From Pseudomonas crudilactis (lineage in GTDB: Bacteria > Pseudomonadota > Gammaproteobacteria > Pseudomonadales > Pseudomonadaceae), in NCBI RefSeq assembly GCF_013433315.1, contig NZ_WXVV01000001.1, positions 248,001 through 312,000 of the forward strand: a stretch of DNA of 64,000 nucleotides, given 5' to 3'. The notes beneath the pieces were generated by a model, which worked only from the letters and a program-made list of their open reading frames with translations, was not told the DNA's origin and did not search any database. Both the position numbers and the translations under genes were made by a program. Below are positions 43,792-53,195 of this stretch, piece by piece; within the stretch, counting starts at the first letter, position 1; the number at the start of each line of letters is the position of its first letter.

Positions 43792-44056
43792 GGGGCAGCC
43801 TTGTCGAACTGTTGAAAACCCGAGAGTTTGCCCCAAAACGGTGGTATGGATCCATTTTTCTCACAGCTTTGGCAGCAAATTCCTACATTTGCTCGCGTCT
43901 AGAGACACGCCAACAGTTATCCTTGCCTGGCCATTTGCAGCGAATGTTTTTTGTATCAAACCGGGAACTTATGGCCATGCGCCACTTACTCATGCATAAG
44001 CCCGGCAGATTCGACCGGCCGATACCCCTGAATTTCTATCTTTGAGAGCCTCTATT

Positions 44057-44416
44057 ATGTCCACCCCAGCGTCCATCATCCTTGTAGTAGAAGACGATGC
44101 CATTGTGCGCATGCTGATCGTCGATGTGCTGGAGGAGTTGGAGTACAAGGTGCTGGAGGCTGACGGCAGCGAACAGGCGCTGGAGTTTCTCAATGACGAG
44201 AACCAGAACATTGATTTGATGATGACCGATGTAGGTTTGCCGGGTATGGATGGTCGTGAGTTGGCGACTGAGGCACGCCTCGTGCGCCCCGCCCTGCCAA
44301 TCCTGTTTGCCAGTGGTTACGCTGAAAGTATTGAAGTGCCCGAAGGTATGCAGGTCATCGGCAAACCCTTTTCGATCGATCAATTGCGCGACAAAGTAAA
44401 AAGCATTACTCAATAA
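44057..44416 (+). CDS. single-domain response regulator
   Basis: A 119-residue stand-alone receiver divergent from the giant kinase across a 265-bp gap. Acidic pocket VVEDDA (10-15), phosphoacceptor Asp58 in LMMTDVGLPGMDG, switch Ser in LFASGYAESI, and Lys in VIGKPFSIDQL. The ATG at 44057 has GAGAG eight bases upstream; a TTG at 44042 is open but unnecessary. It is related in size and motif to the other single receiver at 37.2-37.6 kb, so the block has one at each end. The partner is probably the giant hybrid kinase. Confidence 0.87.
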   Translation: MSTPASIILVVEDDAIVRMLIVDVLEELEYKVLEADGSEQALEFLNDENQNIDLMMTDVGLPGMDGRELATEARLVRPALPILFASGYAESIEVPEGMQVIGKPFSIDQLRDKVKSITQ

Positions 44417-44425
44417 ACAACTCAA

Positions 44426-44463
44426 CGGACCGCCCCTTTCAAACAACTTCAAGGGGCAGTCCG
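44426..44463 (+). terminator. hairpin terminator after the receiver gene
   Basis: Thirteen-base arms (44426-44438 and 44451-44463) pair with one mismatch. It follows the receiver stop and precedes the large toxin-like gene. The T content after the stem is modest. Confidence 0.6.
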
Positions 44464-44523
44464 GTCTCATATTTTCGCGAATAAAATACAAGCTGGCGAG
44501 CTGTTGAAAAACACACTCACATA

Positions 44524-47500
44524 ATGCTTCTTGATAAGCGCAGCCCAACAAAAGAGGATCACTCAAACATACAAACCAAAATAAACGAATTTATTATGAC
44601 CCTAAAACTTTCAAACGCCCTGAATCAACGTTACTTATCCCGCCCTGCCCCTTCTTCTAACCGCCACCGTGAACACGTTGCAAGCGATAACCGCGAACGA
44701 GAGGAAGTGATATATAAACTCAAGCAGCGCTCAGCACATCTTGCTCCTGCGCAAAGAATTTCACTGGAAGGCGCAAAATTTTCTGTGGAGTCGGGATCGT
44801 CACTTGAAGACGCCCTGCTTCCCGGCAGGCAGCTATTGCAACGGATGTCCGAACAAGATTCCTTCAAACGACTGCTGGGCAAGCTAAGACTTTCCGAGCA
44901 CTCAGACTTTGAAGTAACCGCTGAAGGCGAAATAAATGCAAAACACTCCGGTGCTATCGCGAGTTTTGCAGACGCCTTCAAACTTTCCCCCGATCTGAAA
45001 GACGATCTGCAGACACTGGTTGAAATGGCCCATTTGACCGGTGGCAAAATTTCCACCACAGACGAAGTTGATTTAGCACAATGGCTGGCTTTCCACGGTT
45101 ACTTGGCCCCTCGTCATGCCGCCGACGTTTACCGGTTACTGGCATTCATGCAAGCCGCCCCTCCTGCAAGCCCAGAGTTGAGCAACTATTGGGAAATGAT
45201 AAAGACTGGAGAAGGCAACTCGGCGACGCTTACTGCAACTGAGCGCAGTGAGTTCCGCAAACTCATCATCAGTTACATCAAGGATCAATCGTTACTGGAG
45301 CATTTGTCGGAGAGCATTTTTGGCGGACGAACTGCGCCCTTCACACGTGCCGAGGCTGAGGACATTATCAAGGCACTTGTTTCCAGCCCCATCGCTGCTG
45401 ACTGGGCCGACGCTTACGTACGGGATCTTGACTGGTACGGCGCGCGCGACAACCAACCGCAATCGGAAACGTCGCGCAAGCAGATTGTCCTGACTTCGCT
45501 GCTGCTCAATCTTCATCCTCAAGTCGGAGAAGATGTACCGCGAAATCATGTTGCCGGTTTCGATTTGTATGCTGCCAAGCATATGGAAAAGTCCTTCGCC
45601 GAGATTCAAACCGATTTCGAGAATCACCTGATCGAGCACCACAGGGTGAGTAAAAAGAATGCAGCATTGGCCGCTCACTTGCTGCTGGCGGAGCCTGCGC
45701 CGGAATTTCTGGTCAAAGGTCTACCTGCCACCCTGCTAGTGGGAACGCCGCAATGCGTGGAATTTTGCCGAATCGTAGCGGTGCAAGAAATCATAGCGCC
45801 AGGCTCGACTCGATCCATGACTTACGCGCAATTGCAGCAACTTTCGACACTGGAACCAGTGACCGAATCACGCAAGATGCTCGACGCTTTGGCAGCCGTG
45901 GATCCTGTGATTGATTGGGCAGTGCTCAACAAAATCGTCACGCCTGATGACGTCGAAAAATCAGTCACTGACTCACTGAAAGTCGCCACGGACGCCTACG
46001 CCCGACATGCGAGGACGCTTGCCGAAAACGCTGAAACACTGACGCGTCAACTGCCAACCCGCAAAAGCGTCGCACTGGATATCCTCAAGCAGGTCGCCAA
46101 GGGTTGCACTTATCTTGAAAGCGACGTCCTTCAGCAAACGCGCAATCGACCGCTGGAAGACGCTTACATTTCGCTAAAAATGTCACCTGTCGAGTTGCAT
46201 ATGTCCAACGACCTGGCGACCGGCAATTGGGATTTGAAAAAAGGGGAAAGCATCTATACAGCGTTCCCCAACATGCGCCGTAATCTGGTTTCTCCCGACG
46301 ATGAGTTCTACCGTCAGTTCAATCGGGCCTATCTGGCGTATGCGCAAGCGATGAATATGCATTTGAAGCAAGCATTTACGTCAATGCCATTGCTCGACCG
46401 GATTCGATTGCTCAAGGGCAAGGTGACGATGTTCACCGTCAGGCCCTCGGTCGCCAGACTCCAATCGATTACCGGTATCTCGGCCAATCCTATCGCGACG
46501 ACCCTTGACGCCATTCTGAAAACGACTGAGCGCAAACCGACGGAAAGTCATAAAGAAATAGATGAAGCAAAGGGTCGCTACGGCGTAGTGGTCTGCTGCG
46601 AGTTCGAAGGCCGGGTGACCTGTTACGAATTATTCACGCTGCACGGCGTCTGTCGCGAAAACACCGAGCTGGCCAAGCTTGTGCAAAGGGAAAACCTGTT
46701 GAGCGCTCCCGCTCGCAGCAATGAGACGAATTACTCTGCGCCTGCGAAAATTCATCAACTGCCGATGAACATCGAGTGTTATACCCATGGTGTAACGCCC
46801 GGTCTCGTGGACGTCAGTTCGGGGGTGATCGACAAAGTTGCCGAGTTGTCAGCCGTCGCGCCACTGTCGCCAATAAATGGGTACTACCAGAGCTTCTACT
46901 CGACAGAGTTCGACCGTCTGGTGAACTTCGTACTCAAGCACAGACCAGTCGGGACTTACGATGAGTTGGTTAAAGAGTGCTGGGGCCAGACCCGGCTTGA
47001 AGCATTGCGTGCAAAACGGGACAAGGACCTGGACACGTTTCTCAACTTTGTCGTGCCCTTCAAGTCATGCATCGAAGATCTCGGTTCAGACGACATCGAG
47101 CGACAATTGGACGGAGCCAAGGCGTGCACCCTGGAAGCCGCGATGACCGTTCTGTTAGTGGTCGGAGCCATCGCAAAGATTGCCAGCCTGGCCGCCACGA
47201 GCATGAGTATCGCCACCAAGGCCAGCAAGATAGCTTCGACAGGCGTTGGCCTCGTCAACAACTTGATCAATCCGCTGGATGGAGCAGCCGATTTGCTTGT
47301 GAATGGTGCCAAACTTTTGCGCAAAGGTTGGCACAGCAGTGTGGCTGCCCTCGAAAGCGCCATTTACGATGCGCGCAAATGGTCGGGAAAGACGCCCTAT
47401 CACGCACTTTCGAAGGCTGTCGATCCAGACACTATCCGCCTGGGCATCCGACAAACTGCGCAAGAATTTGCAGACGTGTTTCAGGTTTGGGGCATACGCC

Positions 47501-48438
47501 ACAGTGATGAATGGTACGCGTTGAACCGTTTGGGCGAACCATGGGGCCCCGAGTTAAGAAACCTGAAACTGGTCAACAAATTCAACGTTCCAAACCCTTT
47601 CAAGCGAGCAAAACCGTTCAGCTACACCCGTGGATTTTTGAAAAAAGCCATTCCCCACGCCAAGAGTAAAATCGACAACACGATCCAGTTACTCTTGGAT
47701 GGTCAGAACGATGATCTCAGATCCGTCATCAAGCATGTCTTCGGCATTGATTCGAGTGAGGCCATTGAACAAATAACCAGGAACTTGCGCGCCATGCGCA
47801 AGGACCTCGATTCGGTAGGTTTGCATAACATGGTCTTTCGGCCACCTGGTTCCGACGCAATCGCTGCGTTACAACCTCAAGCCTATAAACGTTGGCAAGC
47901 GGCCGTACGCTCAGGCGAGAAGCTGGACATCAACACAAGAACATTCCTGTCCATTTATCCTGACAACATGGATGAATATTACACGGTGGCGAAATTCGAT
48001 GACGCCAGGGTCGGCGATATCCTAGTGCATGAGATGTCCCATGGTGCGCCGGATACGCTTGATTTGTATTACGGTGAAATAATACAAGGTGCCATCCCGG
48101 CAGAATACAACGCGGTCGGGTTACTGGAATTTGCCAGAGACGCGCACAAGGCCCATCCTCAAAATCTCAGTAACCCCCATTTCCGCTTAGGTGTTTTAAA
48201 GGGTTATGAGGAGTTTAAAGCGACGATTTCGAGCCGACCAAAAATCGTACAAGAGTACCCTGCGTTGTTAAACGCCGAATCTTATTCATTGGCGGTTTCG
48301 TTGATCGACCAACATAAAACCAACCATGCAACATTTATGTTCAACCTATCCACCATCACCAACTCGATCAATAACACAGCTCCCGGCGAATTTCTTTCCG
48401 GGCCGATCCTGCTCAATCTGGCCAAACCAAACTTTTAA
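44524..48438 (+). CDS. large toxin-like protein with aspzincin-type metalloprotease signature
   Basis: A 1304-residue protein with no signal peptide. The N-terminal 850 residues are mostly helical and not recognised as a named domain, though I recall similar long Pseudomonas proteins with stretches like AALAAHLLLAEPAPEFLVKG. A hydrophobic, alanine-rich stretch (about 869-905) could insert in a membrane. Near the C-terminus lies His1169-Glu-Met-Ser-His1173, then DTLDLYYG (1177-1184): the HExxH plus GTxDxxYG-like arrangement of M35/aspzincin zinc proteases, with Asp1180 as third ligand. Neither start (44524 or 44596) has a good ribosome site. The gene looks more A/T-rich than its neighbours. 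A secreted toxin or effector is inferred. Confidence 0.6.
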   Translation: MLLDKRSPTKEDHSNIQTKINEFIMTLKLSNALNQRYLSRPAPSSNRHREHVASDNREREEVIYKLKQRSAHLAPAQRISLEGAKFSVESGSSLEDALLPGRQLLQRMSEQDSFKRLLGKLRLSEHSDFEVTAEGEINAKHSGAIASFADAFKLSPDLKDDLQTLVEMAHLTGGKISTTDEVDLAQWLAFHGYLAPRHAADVYRLLAFMQAAPPASPELSNYWEMIKTGEGNSATLTATERSEFRKLIISYIKDQSLLEHLSESIFGGRTAPFTRAEAEDIIKALVSSPIAADWADAYVRDLDWYGARDNQPQSETSRKQIVLTSLLLNLHPQVGEDVPRNHVAGFDLYAAKHMEKSFAEIQTDFENHLIEHHRVSKKNAALAAHLLLAEPAPEFLVKGLPATLLVGTPQCVEFCRIVAVQEIIAPGSTRSMTYAQLQQLSTLEPVTESRKMLDALAAVDPVIDWAVLNKIVTPDDVEKSVTDSLKVATDAYARHARTLAENAETLTRQLPTRKSVALDILKQVAKGCTYLESDVLQQTRNRPLEDAYISLKMSPVELHMSNDLATGNWDLKKGESIYTAFPNMRRNLVSPDDEFYRQFNRAYLAYAQAMNMHLKQAFTSMPLLDRIRLLKGKVTMFTVRPSVARLQSITGISANPIATTLDAILKTTERKPTESHKEIDEAKGRYGVVVCCEFEGRVTCYELFTLHGVCRENTELAKLVQRENLLSAPARSNETNYSAPAKIHQLPMNIECYTHGVTPGLVDVSSGVIDKVAELSAVAPLSPINGYYQSFYSTEFDRLVNFVLKHRPVGTYDELVKECWGQTRLEALRAKRDKDLDTFLNFVVPFKSCIEDLGSDDIERQLDGAKACTLEAAMTVLLVVGAIAKIASLAATSMSIATKASKIASTGVGLVNNLINPLDGAADLLVNGAKLLRKGWHSSVAALESAIYDARKWSGKTPYHALSKAVDPDTIRLGIRQTAQEFADVFQVWGIRHSDEWYALNRLGEPWGPELRNLKLVNKFNVPNPFKRAKPFSYTRGFLKKAIPHAKSKIDNTIQLLLDGQNDDLRSVIKHVFGIDSSEAIEQITRNLRAMRKDLDSVGLHNMVFRPPGSDAIAALQPQAYKRWQAAVRSGEKLDINTRTFLSIYPDNMDEYYTVAKFDDARVGDILVHEMSHGAPDTLDLYYGEIIQGAIPAEYNAVGLLEFARDAHKAHPQNLSNPHFRLGVLKGYEEFKATISSRPKIVQEYPALLNAESYSLAVSLIDQHKTNHATFMFNLSTITNSINNTAPGEFLSGPILLNLAKPNF

Positions 48439-48473
48439 AACCCGCAGATTTTCCGGGCCGCAGCACTGACAGA

Positions 48474-48516
48474 GGGCGCAGGCAACCACCACTGTGGTTT
48501 AATTGCGCCCTTTTTT
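48474..48516 (+). terminator. rho-independent terminator after the toxin-like gene
   Basis: GGGCGCA (48474-48480) pairs with TGCGCCC (48504-48510), with an inner stem AACCAC/GTGGTT, followed by six T. It ends the 1304-codon gene's transcript just before the glycosyltransferase. Confidence 0.87.
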
Positions 48517-48548
48517 CGCCCACGCTTTGCTGCATAGGATCACCGCTA

Positions 48549-49847
48549 ATGACTCAGCCCGTTACCAAAGTCCTGGTCATCGGATATGTCTGGCCCGAAC
48601 CGCGCTCGTCCGCCGCCAGTGGCCACGTCATGCAGATCCTCGAAACGTTTTTGCAACAGGGTTGGGACATCACCTTCAGCAGTCCCGCCGGCCCCGGCGA
48701 ACATAAGGCAGACCTCTCTGCGCTGGGTATTCGCGAAGTATCCATTGAACTCAACAACAGCAGTTTCGACGTATTCATCAGTGAACTGGCGCCAGATATT
48801 GTGCTGTTCGACCAGTTCATGATGGAGGAGCAGTTCGGCTGGCGGGTTGAAAAGCACTGCCCCGAGGCCCTGCGTGTGCTGGAAACCTCCGACCTGCAAA
48901 GCCTGCGACATGCCCGCCATCAGCGGCTCAAGGACCGCCTGAAAGCCAACAGCGATCAGGACGACTTCAGCGATCTGTTTGCGCCGGCATTGCGCGAAGA
49001 GTTTGAGTTGATGGCCGATACTGATCTGGCCAAACGGGAAATCGCGGCGTTGTACCGCTGCGATCTGAACCTGATGATCTCCGAAGTTGAAATCGAGTTG
49101 CTGGTCGAACAATTCGGCTTGCCACGTCAATTGCTGCATTGGTGCCCACTGATGATTGACCTGCCAGGTGCCCCCCCTGCGGCCTTCACCGATCGAGCGC
49201 ACTTTGTAAGCATCGGCAACTTCCGGCACGCGCCCAACTGGGATGCGGTGCTCTGGATGAAATCCATCGTCTGGCCACTTATACGTCAGCAATTGCCGCA
49301 AGCGCAGTTGCACATCTATGGCGCGTACACACCGCCCAAGGCCACGGCGTTGCATAACGCTGCGCAGGGTTTTCACGTGCTGAACTGGGCCGAAGACGCG
49401 TTGCAGGTCATGTCCGCCGCACGGGTTTGCCTGGCCCCGCTGCGCTTCGGCGCCGGTATAAAGGGCAAACTGGTTGACGCCATGCTGTGCGGCACACCGA
49501 GTGTCACCACCCCCATTGGAGCGGAGGGCATGCATGCCGGTCAGCCGTGGCCCGGTGCCGTCGCGCTTTCGGCGACCGAGTTGGCCAACCAGGCCGTTTG
49601 CCTCTATCAGGATGAAACGCAGTGGCAGGCGAGCCAATTGGCGGCAAACACCTTGCTCGGCGAGCGCTACCAACGGGCAGTGCATGGTCAGGCGCTGATC
49701 GAAAAGCTGCGTGATTGCCAACTGAACTTGCCGACACTCAGAGCCAATAACTTTATCGGCAGCATGTTGCGGCATCATGCGCACAAAAGTACTCAATATA
49801 TGGCGCAATGGATTGAAGCAAAAAACCGCAATACGTCGCCAACGTGA
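48549..49847 (+). CDS. glycosyltransferase (GT4-like, GT-B fold)
   Basis: A 432-residue cytoplasmic protein with the two-domain GT-B plan. The N-terminal domain opens KVLVIGYVWPEPRSSAASGHVMQ, a donor/acceptor loop common to family 4. The C-terminal domain has FVSIGNFRHAPNWDAV, LHIYGAY and then APLRFGAGIKGKLVDAMLCGTPSV, the GT4-type G-x-x-K-x-x-E/D-A-x-x-x-G-x-P-x-V motif, where the usual EAM reads DAM. The sugar and acceptor are unknown. The gene has its own position after a terminator, so it is not obviously in an operon with the toxin-like gene. Confidence 0.75.
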   Translation: MTQPVTKVLVIGYVWPEPRSSAASGHVMQILETFLQQGWDITFSSPAGPGEHKADLSALGIREVSIELNNSSFDVFISELAPDIVLFDQFMMEEQFGWRVEKHCPEALRVLETSDLQSLRHARHQRLKDRLKANSDQDDFSDLFAPALREEFELMADTDLAKREIAALYRCDLNLMISEVEIELLVEQFGLPRQLLHWCPLMIDLPGAPPAAFTDRAHFVSIGNFRHAPNWDAVLWMKSIVWPLIRQQLPQAQLHIYGAYTPPKATALHNAAQGFHVLNWAEDALQVMSAARVCLAPLRFGAGIKGKLVDAMLCGTPSVTTPIGAEGMHAGQPWPGAVALSATELANQAVCLYQDETQWQASQLAANTLLGERYQRAVHGQALIEKLRDCQLNLPTLRANNFIGSMLRHHAHKSTQYMAQWIEAKNRNTSPT

Positions 49848-49978
49848 CGACCAGTAACCGGTCGTGACGACACACACTGCATAACTACCGATATTGGCCA
49901 AACAAACATCAAGCGCTATAACCATCCGCTCTCGCATCAATAATGACTTTCATTACTCACTTGTGCCGGATGGATAAC

Positions 49979-50923
49979 ATGACGCAATTCAACAGACAAA
50001 TACTGCCTCTTTACGAGTGGATGAATGCAGCCCCGGAAATCGACACACTTTCACTCAATGAGCTGACATTGCCAGGCACCCATAACGCCGGTTGCGACCT
50101 GGAAGCCGACTATTCCAATGTATTTACGCGTAACTGGTTCGCCTGCCAAGACATATCCTTTTACAGTCAGCTCAACCGCGGTGCCCGGGCGCTTGATGTG
50201 CGCCTGGTTTACAACCCCCATGCGAACGGGCTTGAAAAGTTCCGGTTTGTACACGACAAGACCTGGTCTTCGCGCACGCTGGCCGACCTTATTCGTGACA
50301 TTAAAGCGTTTCTCGAGAGAAGTTTTAATGAGTTCATCATTTTGGACTTTCACAAAATCGAACACGGCGCTGAACCCTTCGATTTCAAATACTTCAATGA
50401 GGTAATGAAGGTGCAACTGGGTGAGCACATCATCCCCACCGGCAACAGACACCTGACACTTGGTCAATTAAAGGACGTCAGCCGACTTCAGCGTGTGCTG
50501 GTCACCGGACCTGCCAACCGCCACCTGGACCGAACCGTCTTCGGTGCGCAAATAACCCATCAATGGGCCGGCAGTGACTTTCTGAAAGTTGTCGGAGATA
50601 CCCTGGAGCAAATAGCTCAACCCCAACACACGCGCCTGCAGGCGTTCATTGCCAGAGTGTTGGCTGAGCCTCCTGAGAAGTCGGCACCCTGGTCGCTGTC
50701 GGCAGCCATCTATGACGCTGGCGGGCCTGTCAGAATGCTTGATCAGCTCGACACGTGGTTCGATCCAGACAACAGTGACTGGGCAGAAAAATGCAGCATT
50801 ATCAACTTCGATTTCATAAAAAACTCAAAACTCGTTTATTTCTGCTATCAGGCGAATATCAAGAAGGCCTTTGAAAAAACCCGAGGGTATTCTTCCTATA
50901 TCCTCCGCCATTCAAACAGCTGA
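49979..50923 (+). CDS. PI-PLC X-domain phospholipase, copy 1
   Basis: A 314-residue phosphatidylinositol-specific phospholipase C-like protein without a signal peptide. Catalytic features: His35 and Asn36 in LTLPGTHNAGCD, Asp73 and Arg75 in GARALDVRL, His92 in FRFVHDK, then EFIILDFHKIEHG and the late NFDFIKNSKLVYFCY. Bacterial PI-PLCs usually have Asp after the first histidine; Asn there is as in calcium-dependent enzymes. The ATG at 49979 is chosen because it aligns without gaps to copy 2 over the first 100 residues; earlier starts exist at 49943 and 49970. Most bacteria lack phosphatidylinositol, so a host or eukaryotic lipid target is plausible. Confidence 0.78.
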   Translation: MTQFNRQILPLYEWMNAAPEIDTLSLNELTLPGTHNAGCDLEADYSNVFTRNWFACQDISFYSQLNRGARALDVRLVYNPHANGLEKFRFVHDKTWSSRTLADLIRDIKAFLERSFNEFIILDFHKIEHGAEPFDFKYFNEVMKVQLGEHIIPTGNRHLTLGQLKDVSRLQRVLVTGPANRHLDRTVFGAQITHQWAGSDFLKVVGDTLEQIAQPQHTRLQAFIARVLAEPPEKSAPWSLSAAIYDAGGPVRMLDQLDTWFDPDNSDWAEKCSIINFDFIKNSKLVYFCYQANIKKAFEKTRGYSSYILRHSNS

Positions 50924-50950
50924 CAAACAGTAAACCAAGCGAATCATGTT

Positions 50951-50980
50951 CGCCAAGTAACAAACAAAAATCACTTGGCG
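50951..50980. terminator. hairpin between the two PI-PLC genes
   Basis: CGCCAAGT (50951-50958) and ACTTGGCG (50973-50980) around an A-rich 14-base loop. It may end transcription of copy 1; there is no T-run. Confidence 0.4.
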
Positions 50981-51109
50981 GCATTACCTAGCGCACGCCC
51001 GCATCCACCGATACACGTATTGCATTAAACAAAGCATTGGCCAATCAAGTCCCAGACACTATAAACATCCTGCGCGCACAACTTCTATAACTTTACGCAG
51101 GATAATGAA

Positions 51110-51982
51110 ATGCTTGACACCAAACTCGAAAACATTCCACCCAATCAATGGATGTCTGCCATCCCGCAACTTGACAACTTGTCCCTTTTTGAACTGACAC
51201 TGCCTGGAACGCATAATTCGGGCTGTGACTGGAAAGCCTCGTACGCATTGCTTCCAGGCAAAAACTTCATCGCCTGCCAGGATGATTCTTTCTACACGCA
51301 ACTCAACCTCGGCGCCCGAGCACTGGATGTTCGACTCGAGTATCACGACAACGCCAAAGGTTTCAGTCAGTTCCGTTTTCAGCACAACGGGTATCTTACT
51401 TCGCGAACCCTTGAAGATCTTGTTCGCGATGTCAACAGATTCCTCTCGGAAAGGCCGGATGAATTCATCATCCTCGACTTTCATGAACTGAAAAAAGGTG
51501 ACAGTGAGTTCAACTTCATCAAGTTCAGGGATTTGATGCTGGAACATCTTGGCGAACGGATGATTCCCACCCATAACGTGTACCGCTCACTTGGCCAGCT
51601 CAAACAATCAAGCGCTCTGCAAAGAGTCCTGGTTACAGCGTCGATGCCATGGAACGCAAACGACAATCGGTTTTACTCACCAATCAACCACAAATGGATC
51701 GGCCAAAGCCTTGTCAGCACCACTGACCTGCACCAATTCATTACAAAGGTAATGGCCGAGCCCAGGAGCAGGAAAAACCTCTGGTCGCTCTCTGCTACGT
51801 GTTTTACGTTTCCCGGCGGCCCAAAGCGAATCCTTGATGATCTGGACACCTGGTTCTCCCCGGACAGGACAGGCTGGGCGAAGCTGTGCAACATCATCAA
51901 TTTCGATTTTATTAAAGACTCGAAAATTGTGTTTTATTGCTGTCTGGCCAATCTTGAGAAAGCTAACGAGAAGGCGCAGTAA
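51110..51982 (+). CDS. PI-PLC X-domain phospholipase, copy 2
   Basis: A 290-residue paralogue of the preceding gene, again without a signal peptide. The same residues fall at the same numbers: His35 and Asn36 (LPGTHNSGCD), Asp73 and Arg75 (GARALDVRL), His92 (FRFQHNG), followed by EFIILDFHELKKG and NFDFIKDSKIVFYCC. It is about 24 residues shorter, mainly after residue 190. The two copies are clearly diverged, so the duplication is old. They are separated by 186 bp containing a hairpin and no gene. Export by a specialised secretion system would be required for a lipid outside the cell. Confidence 0.78.
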   Translation: MLDTKLENIPPNQWMSAIPQLDNLSLFELTLPGTHNSGCDWKASYALLPGKNFIACQDDSFYTQLNLGARALDVRLEYHDNAKGFSQFRFQHNGYLTSRTLEDLVRDVNRFLSERPDEFIILDFHELKKGDSEFNFIKFRDLMLEHLGERMIPTHNVYRSLGQLKQSSALQRVLVTASMPWNANDNRFYSPINHKWIGQSLVSTTDLHQFITKVMAEPRSRKNLWSLSATCFTFPGGPKRILDDLDTWFSPDRTGWAKLCNIINFDFIKDSKIVFYCCLANLEKANEKAQ

Positions 51983-52096
51983 CGCTGCGCGTGCAGTCTG
52001 ATTGAGTCAGCTCATGGAATCCTTTCGCAACGAACTGGCGCGCGCCACGGCAAACGAGGCATGATCGGCGGGCGATAACAAAAAAAGCTGCCTGCC

Positions 52097-53002
52097 ATGA
52101 CCCGAACCGCCCGCGTGACCGACCCTTCATACGAATTGATGGATGACCATAACGGGTTGTCCATCATCTATCGCCAGCACGGCTTCCCCTGCCCGCTGGT
52201 GCGTTGGCATTTCCACAAGGAATACGAGCTGCATCTGATCGTCGCCAGCGCCGGAAAGGTGTTCATCGGCGACTACATCGGCAACTTCTATCCCGCAACC
52301 CTGTTTCTTACCGGGCCCAATCTGCCGCACAACTGGATCAGCCAGGTAGCTGAAGACGAAGTGGTTGAAAAGCGCGACATGCTGGTCAACTTCACCGATG
52401 AACTGTTCGAAGACGGCCATCAGGTTTTCGCCGAACTCAAATCCCTTGCACCGCTGCTGGAGCGTGCGCAGTACGGCATCGAATTCCGCTGCAAGCACAC
52501 GATTCGCCAGGCCATGACGTTGATGCAGCGCATTGCCGATTCCAGAGGCATTACCCGCCTCGGCCACTTCTTTATCCTGATGGAATTGCTCGCTGCGAGT
52601 GACGACTATCAATTGCTCTCGGGCGCCACTAACACGCAACTGGCCGATGAACACAATATCGACCGCACCAACCGCGCCGTGGACTACATCTTTGCGCACT
52701 ACGCCCGGGATATTTCACTGGAGGAAGTCGCGGAACATCTGGGTATGACACCCACTTATTTCAGCCGAGTGTTCAAACAGGCCACTGGGCGCAACTTCAT
52801 CGAGTTCGTCAATCGCCTGCGCATCAGCAAATCCTGTGAACTGCTGGCTGACGGCGATAAACCGGTGACCGATGTGTGTTTCGAATCCGGCTTCAACAAC
52901 ATTTCCAACTTCAATCGGCGCTTTCAGCAGCTCAAGGGGATGACGCCGTCGCATTATCGACGGCTCGCGGTGCAGCGCCTGACCGAACAGAACCACCACT
53001 GA
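52097..53002 (+). CDS. mtlR: MtlR, AraC-family regulator of the mannitol operon
   Basis: A 301-residue AraC/XylS regulator. The N-terminal cupin-like sensing half has PLVRWHFHKEYELHLIVASAGKVFIGDY and LTGPNLPHNWIS. The C-terminal DNA-binding domain has the two helix-turn-helix units, ISLEEVAEHLGMTPTYFSRVFKQ and PVTDVCFESGFNNISNFNRRFQQ, ending MTPSHYRRL. Position directly upstream and in the same direction as mtlEFGKDYZ matches MtlR of P. fluorescens, which activates the operon with mannitol, sorbitol or arabitol. A REP pair and the mtlE promoter follow it. Confidence 0.9.
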   Translation: MTRTARVTDPSYELMDDHNGLSIIYRQHGFPCPLVRWHFHKEYELHLIVASAGKVFIGDYIGNFYPATLFLTGPNLPHNWISQVAEDEVVEKRDMLVNFTDELFEDGHQVFAELKSLAPLLERAQYGIEFRCKHTIRQAMTLMQRIADSRGITRLGHFFILMELLAASDDYQLLSGATNTQLADEHNIDRTNRAVDYIFAHYARDISLEEVAEHLGMTPTYFSRVFKQATGRNFIEFVNRLRISKSCELLADGDKPVTDVCFESGFNNISNFNRRFQQLKGMTPSHYRRLAVQRLTEQNHH

Positions 53003-53016
53003 CAACGCAATTCCAC

Positions 53017-53106
53017 TGTAGGAGTGAGCCTGCTCGCGATAGCGGTGTGACAGCTTGCAGAAATGTTGGCTGACATTCCGCTATCGCGAGCAGGCTCACT
53101 CCTACA
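53017..53106. repeat. REPIN (inverted REP pair), mtlR-mtlE gap
   Basis: Two perfectly complementary 29-bp arms (53017-53045 and 53078-53106) with the REP core GAGCCTGCTCGCGA, separated by 32 bp. Non-coding mobile repeat; it may stop or protect the mtlR message. Confidence 0.9.
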
Positions 53107-53195
53107 AGGGGCTGTGTCGACATCAGAAACCTGTACGCATTCGATAGCACCTCGGCGCTGAAACGCCCTTCTCTGCATTCACCACGTCAAAGCCC

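Noticed and set aside
42406..43815. 469-codon plus-strand frame opposite the giant kinase, with another at 40726-42324
   Set aside because: Shadows of the kinase; Leu/Gln/His-rich with no ribosome site or recognisable domain.
48546..49940. 464-codon minus-strand frame opposite the glycosyltransferase
   Set aside because: The plus-strand frame has a clear GT4 motif; the antisense frame does not resemble a protein family.
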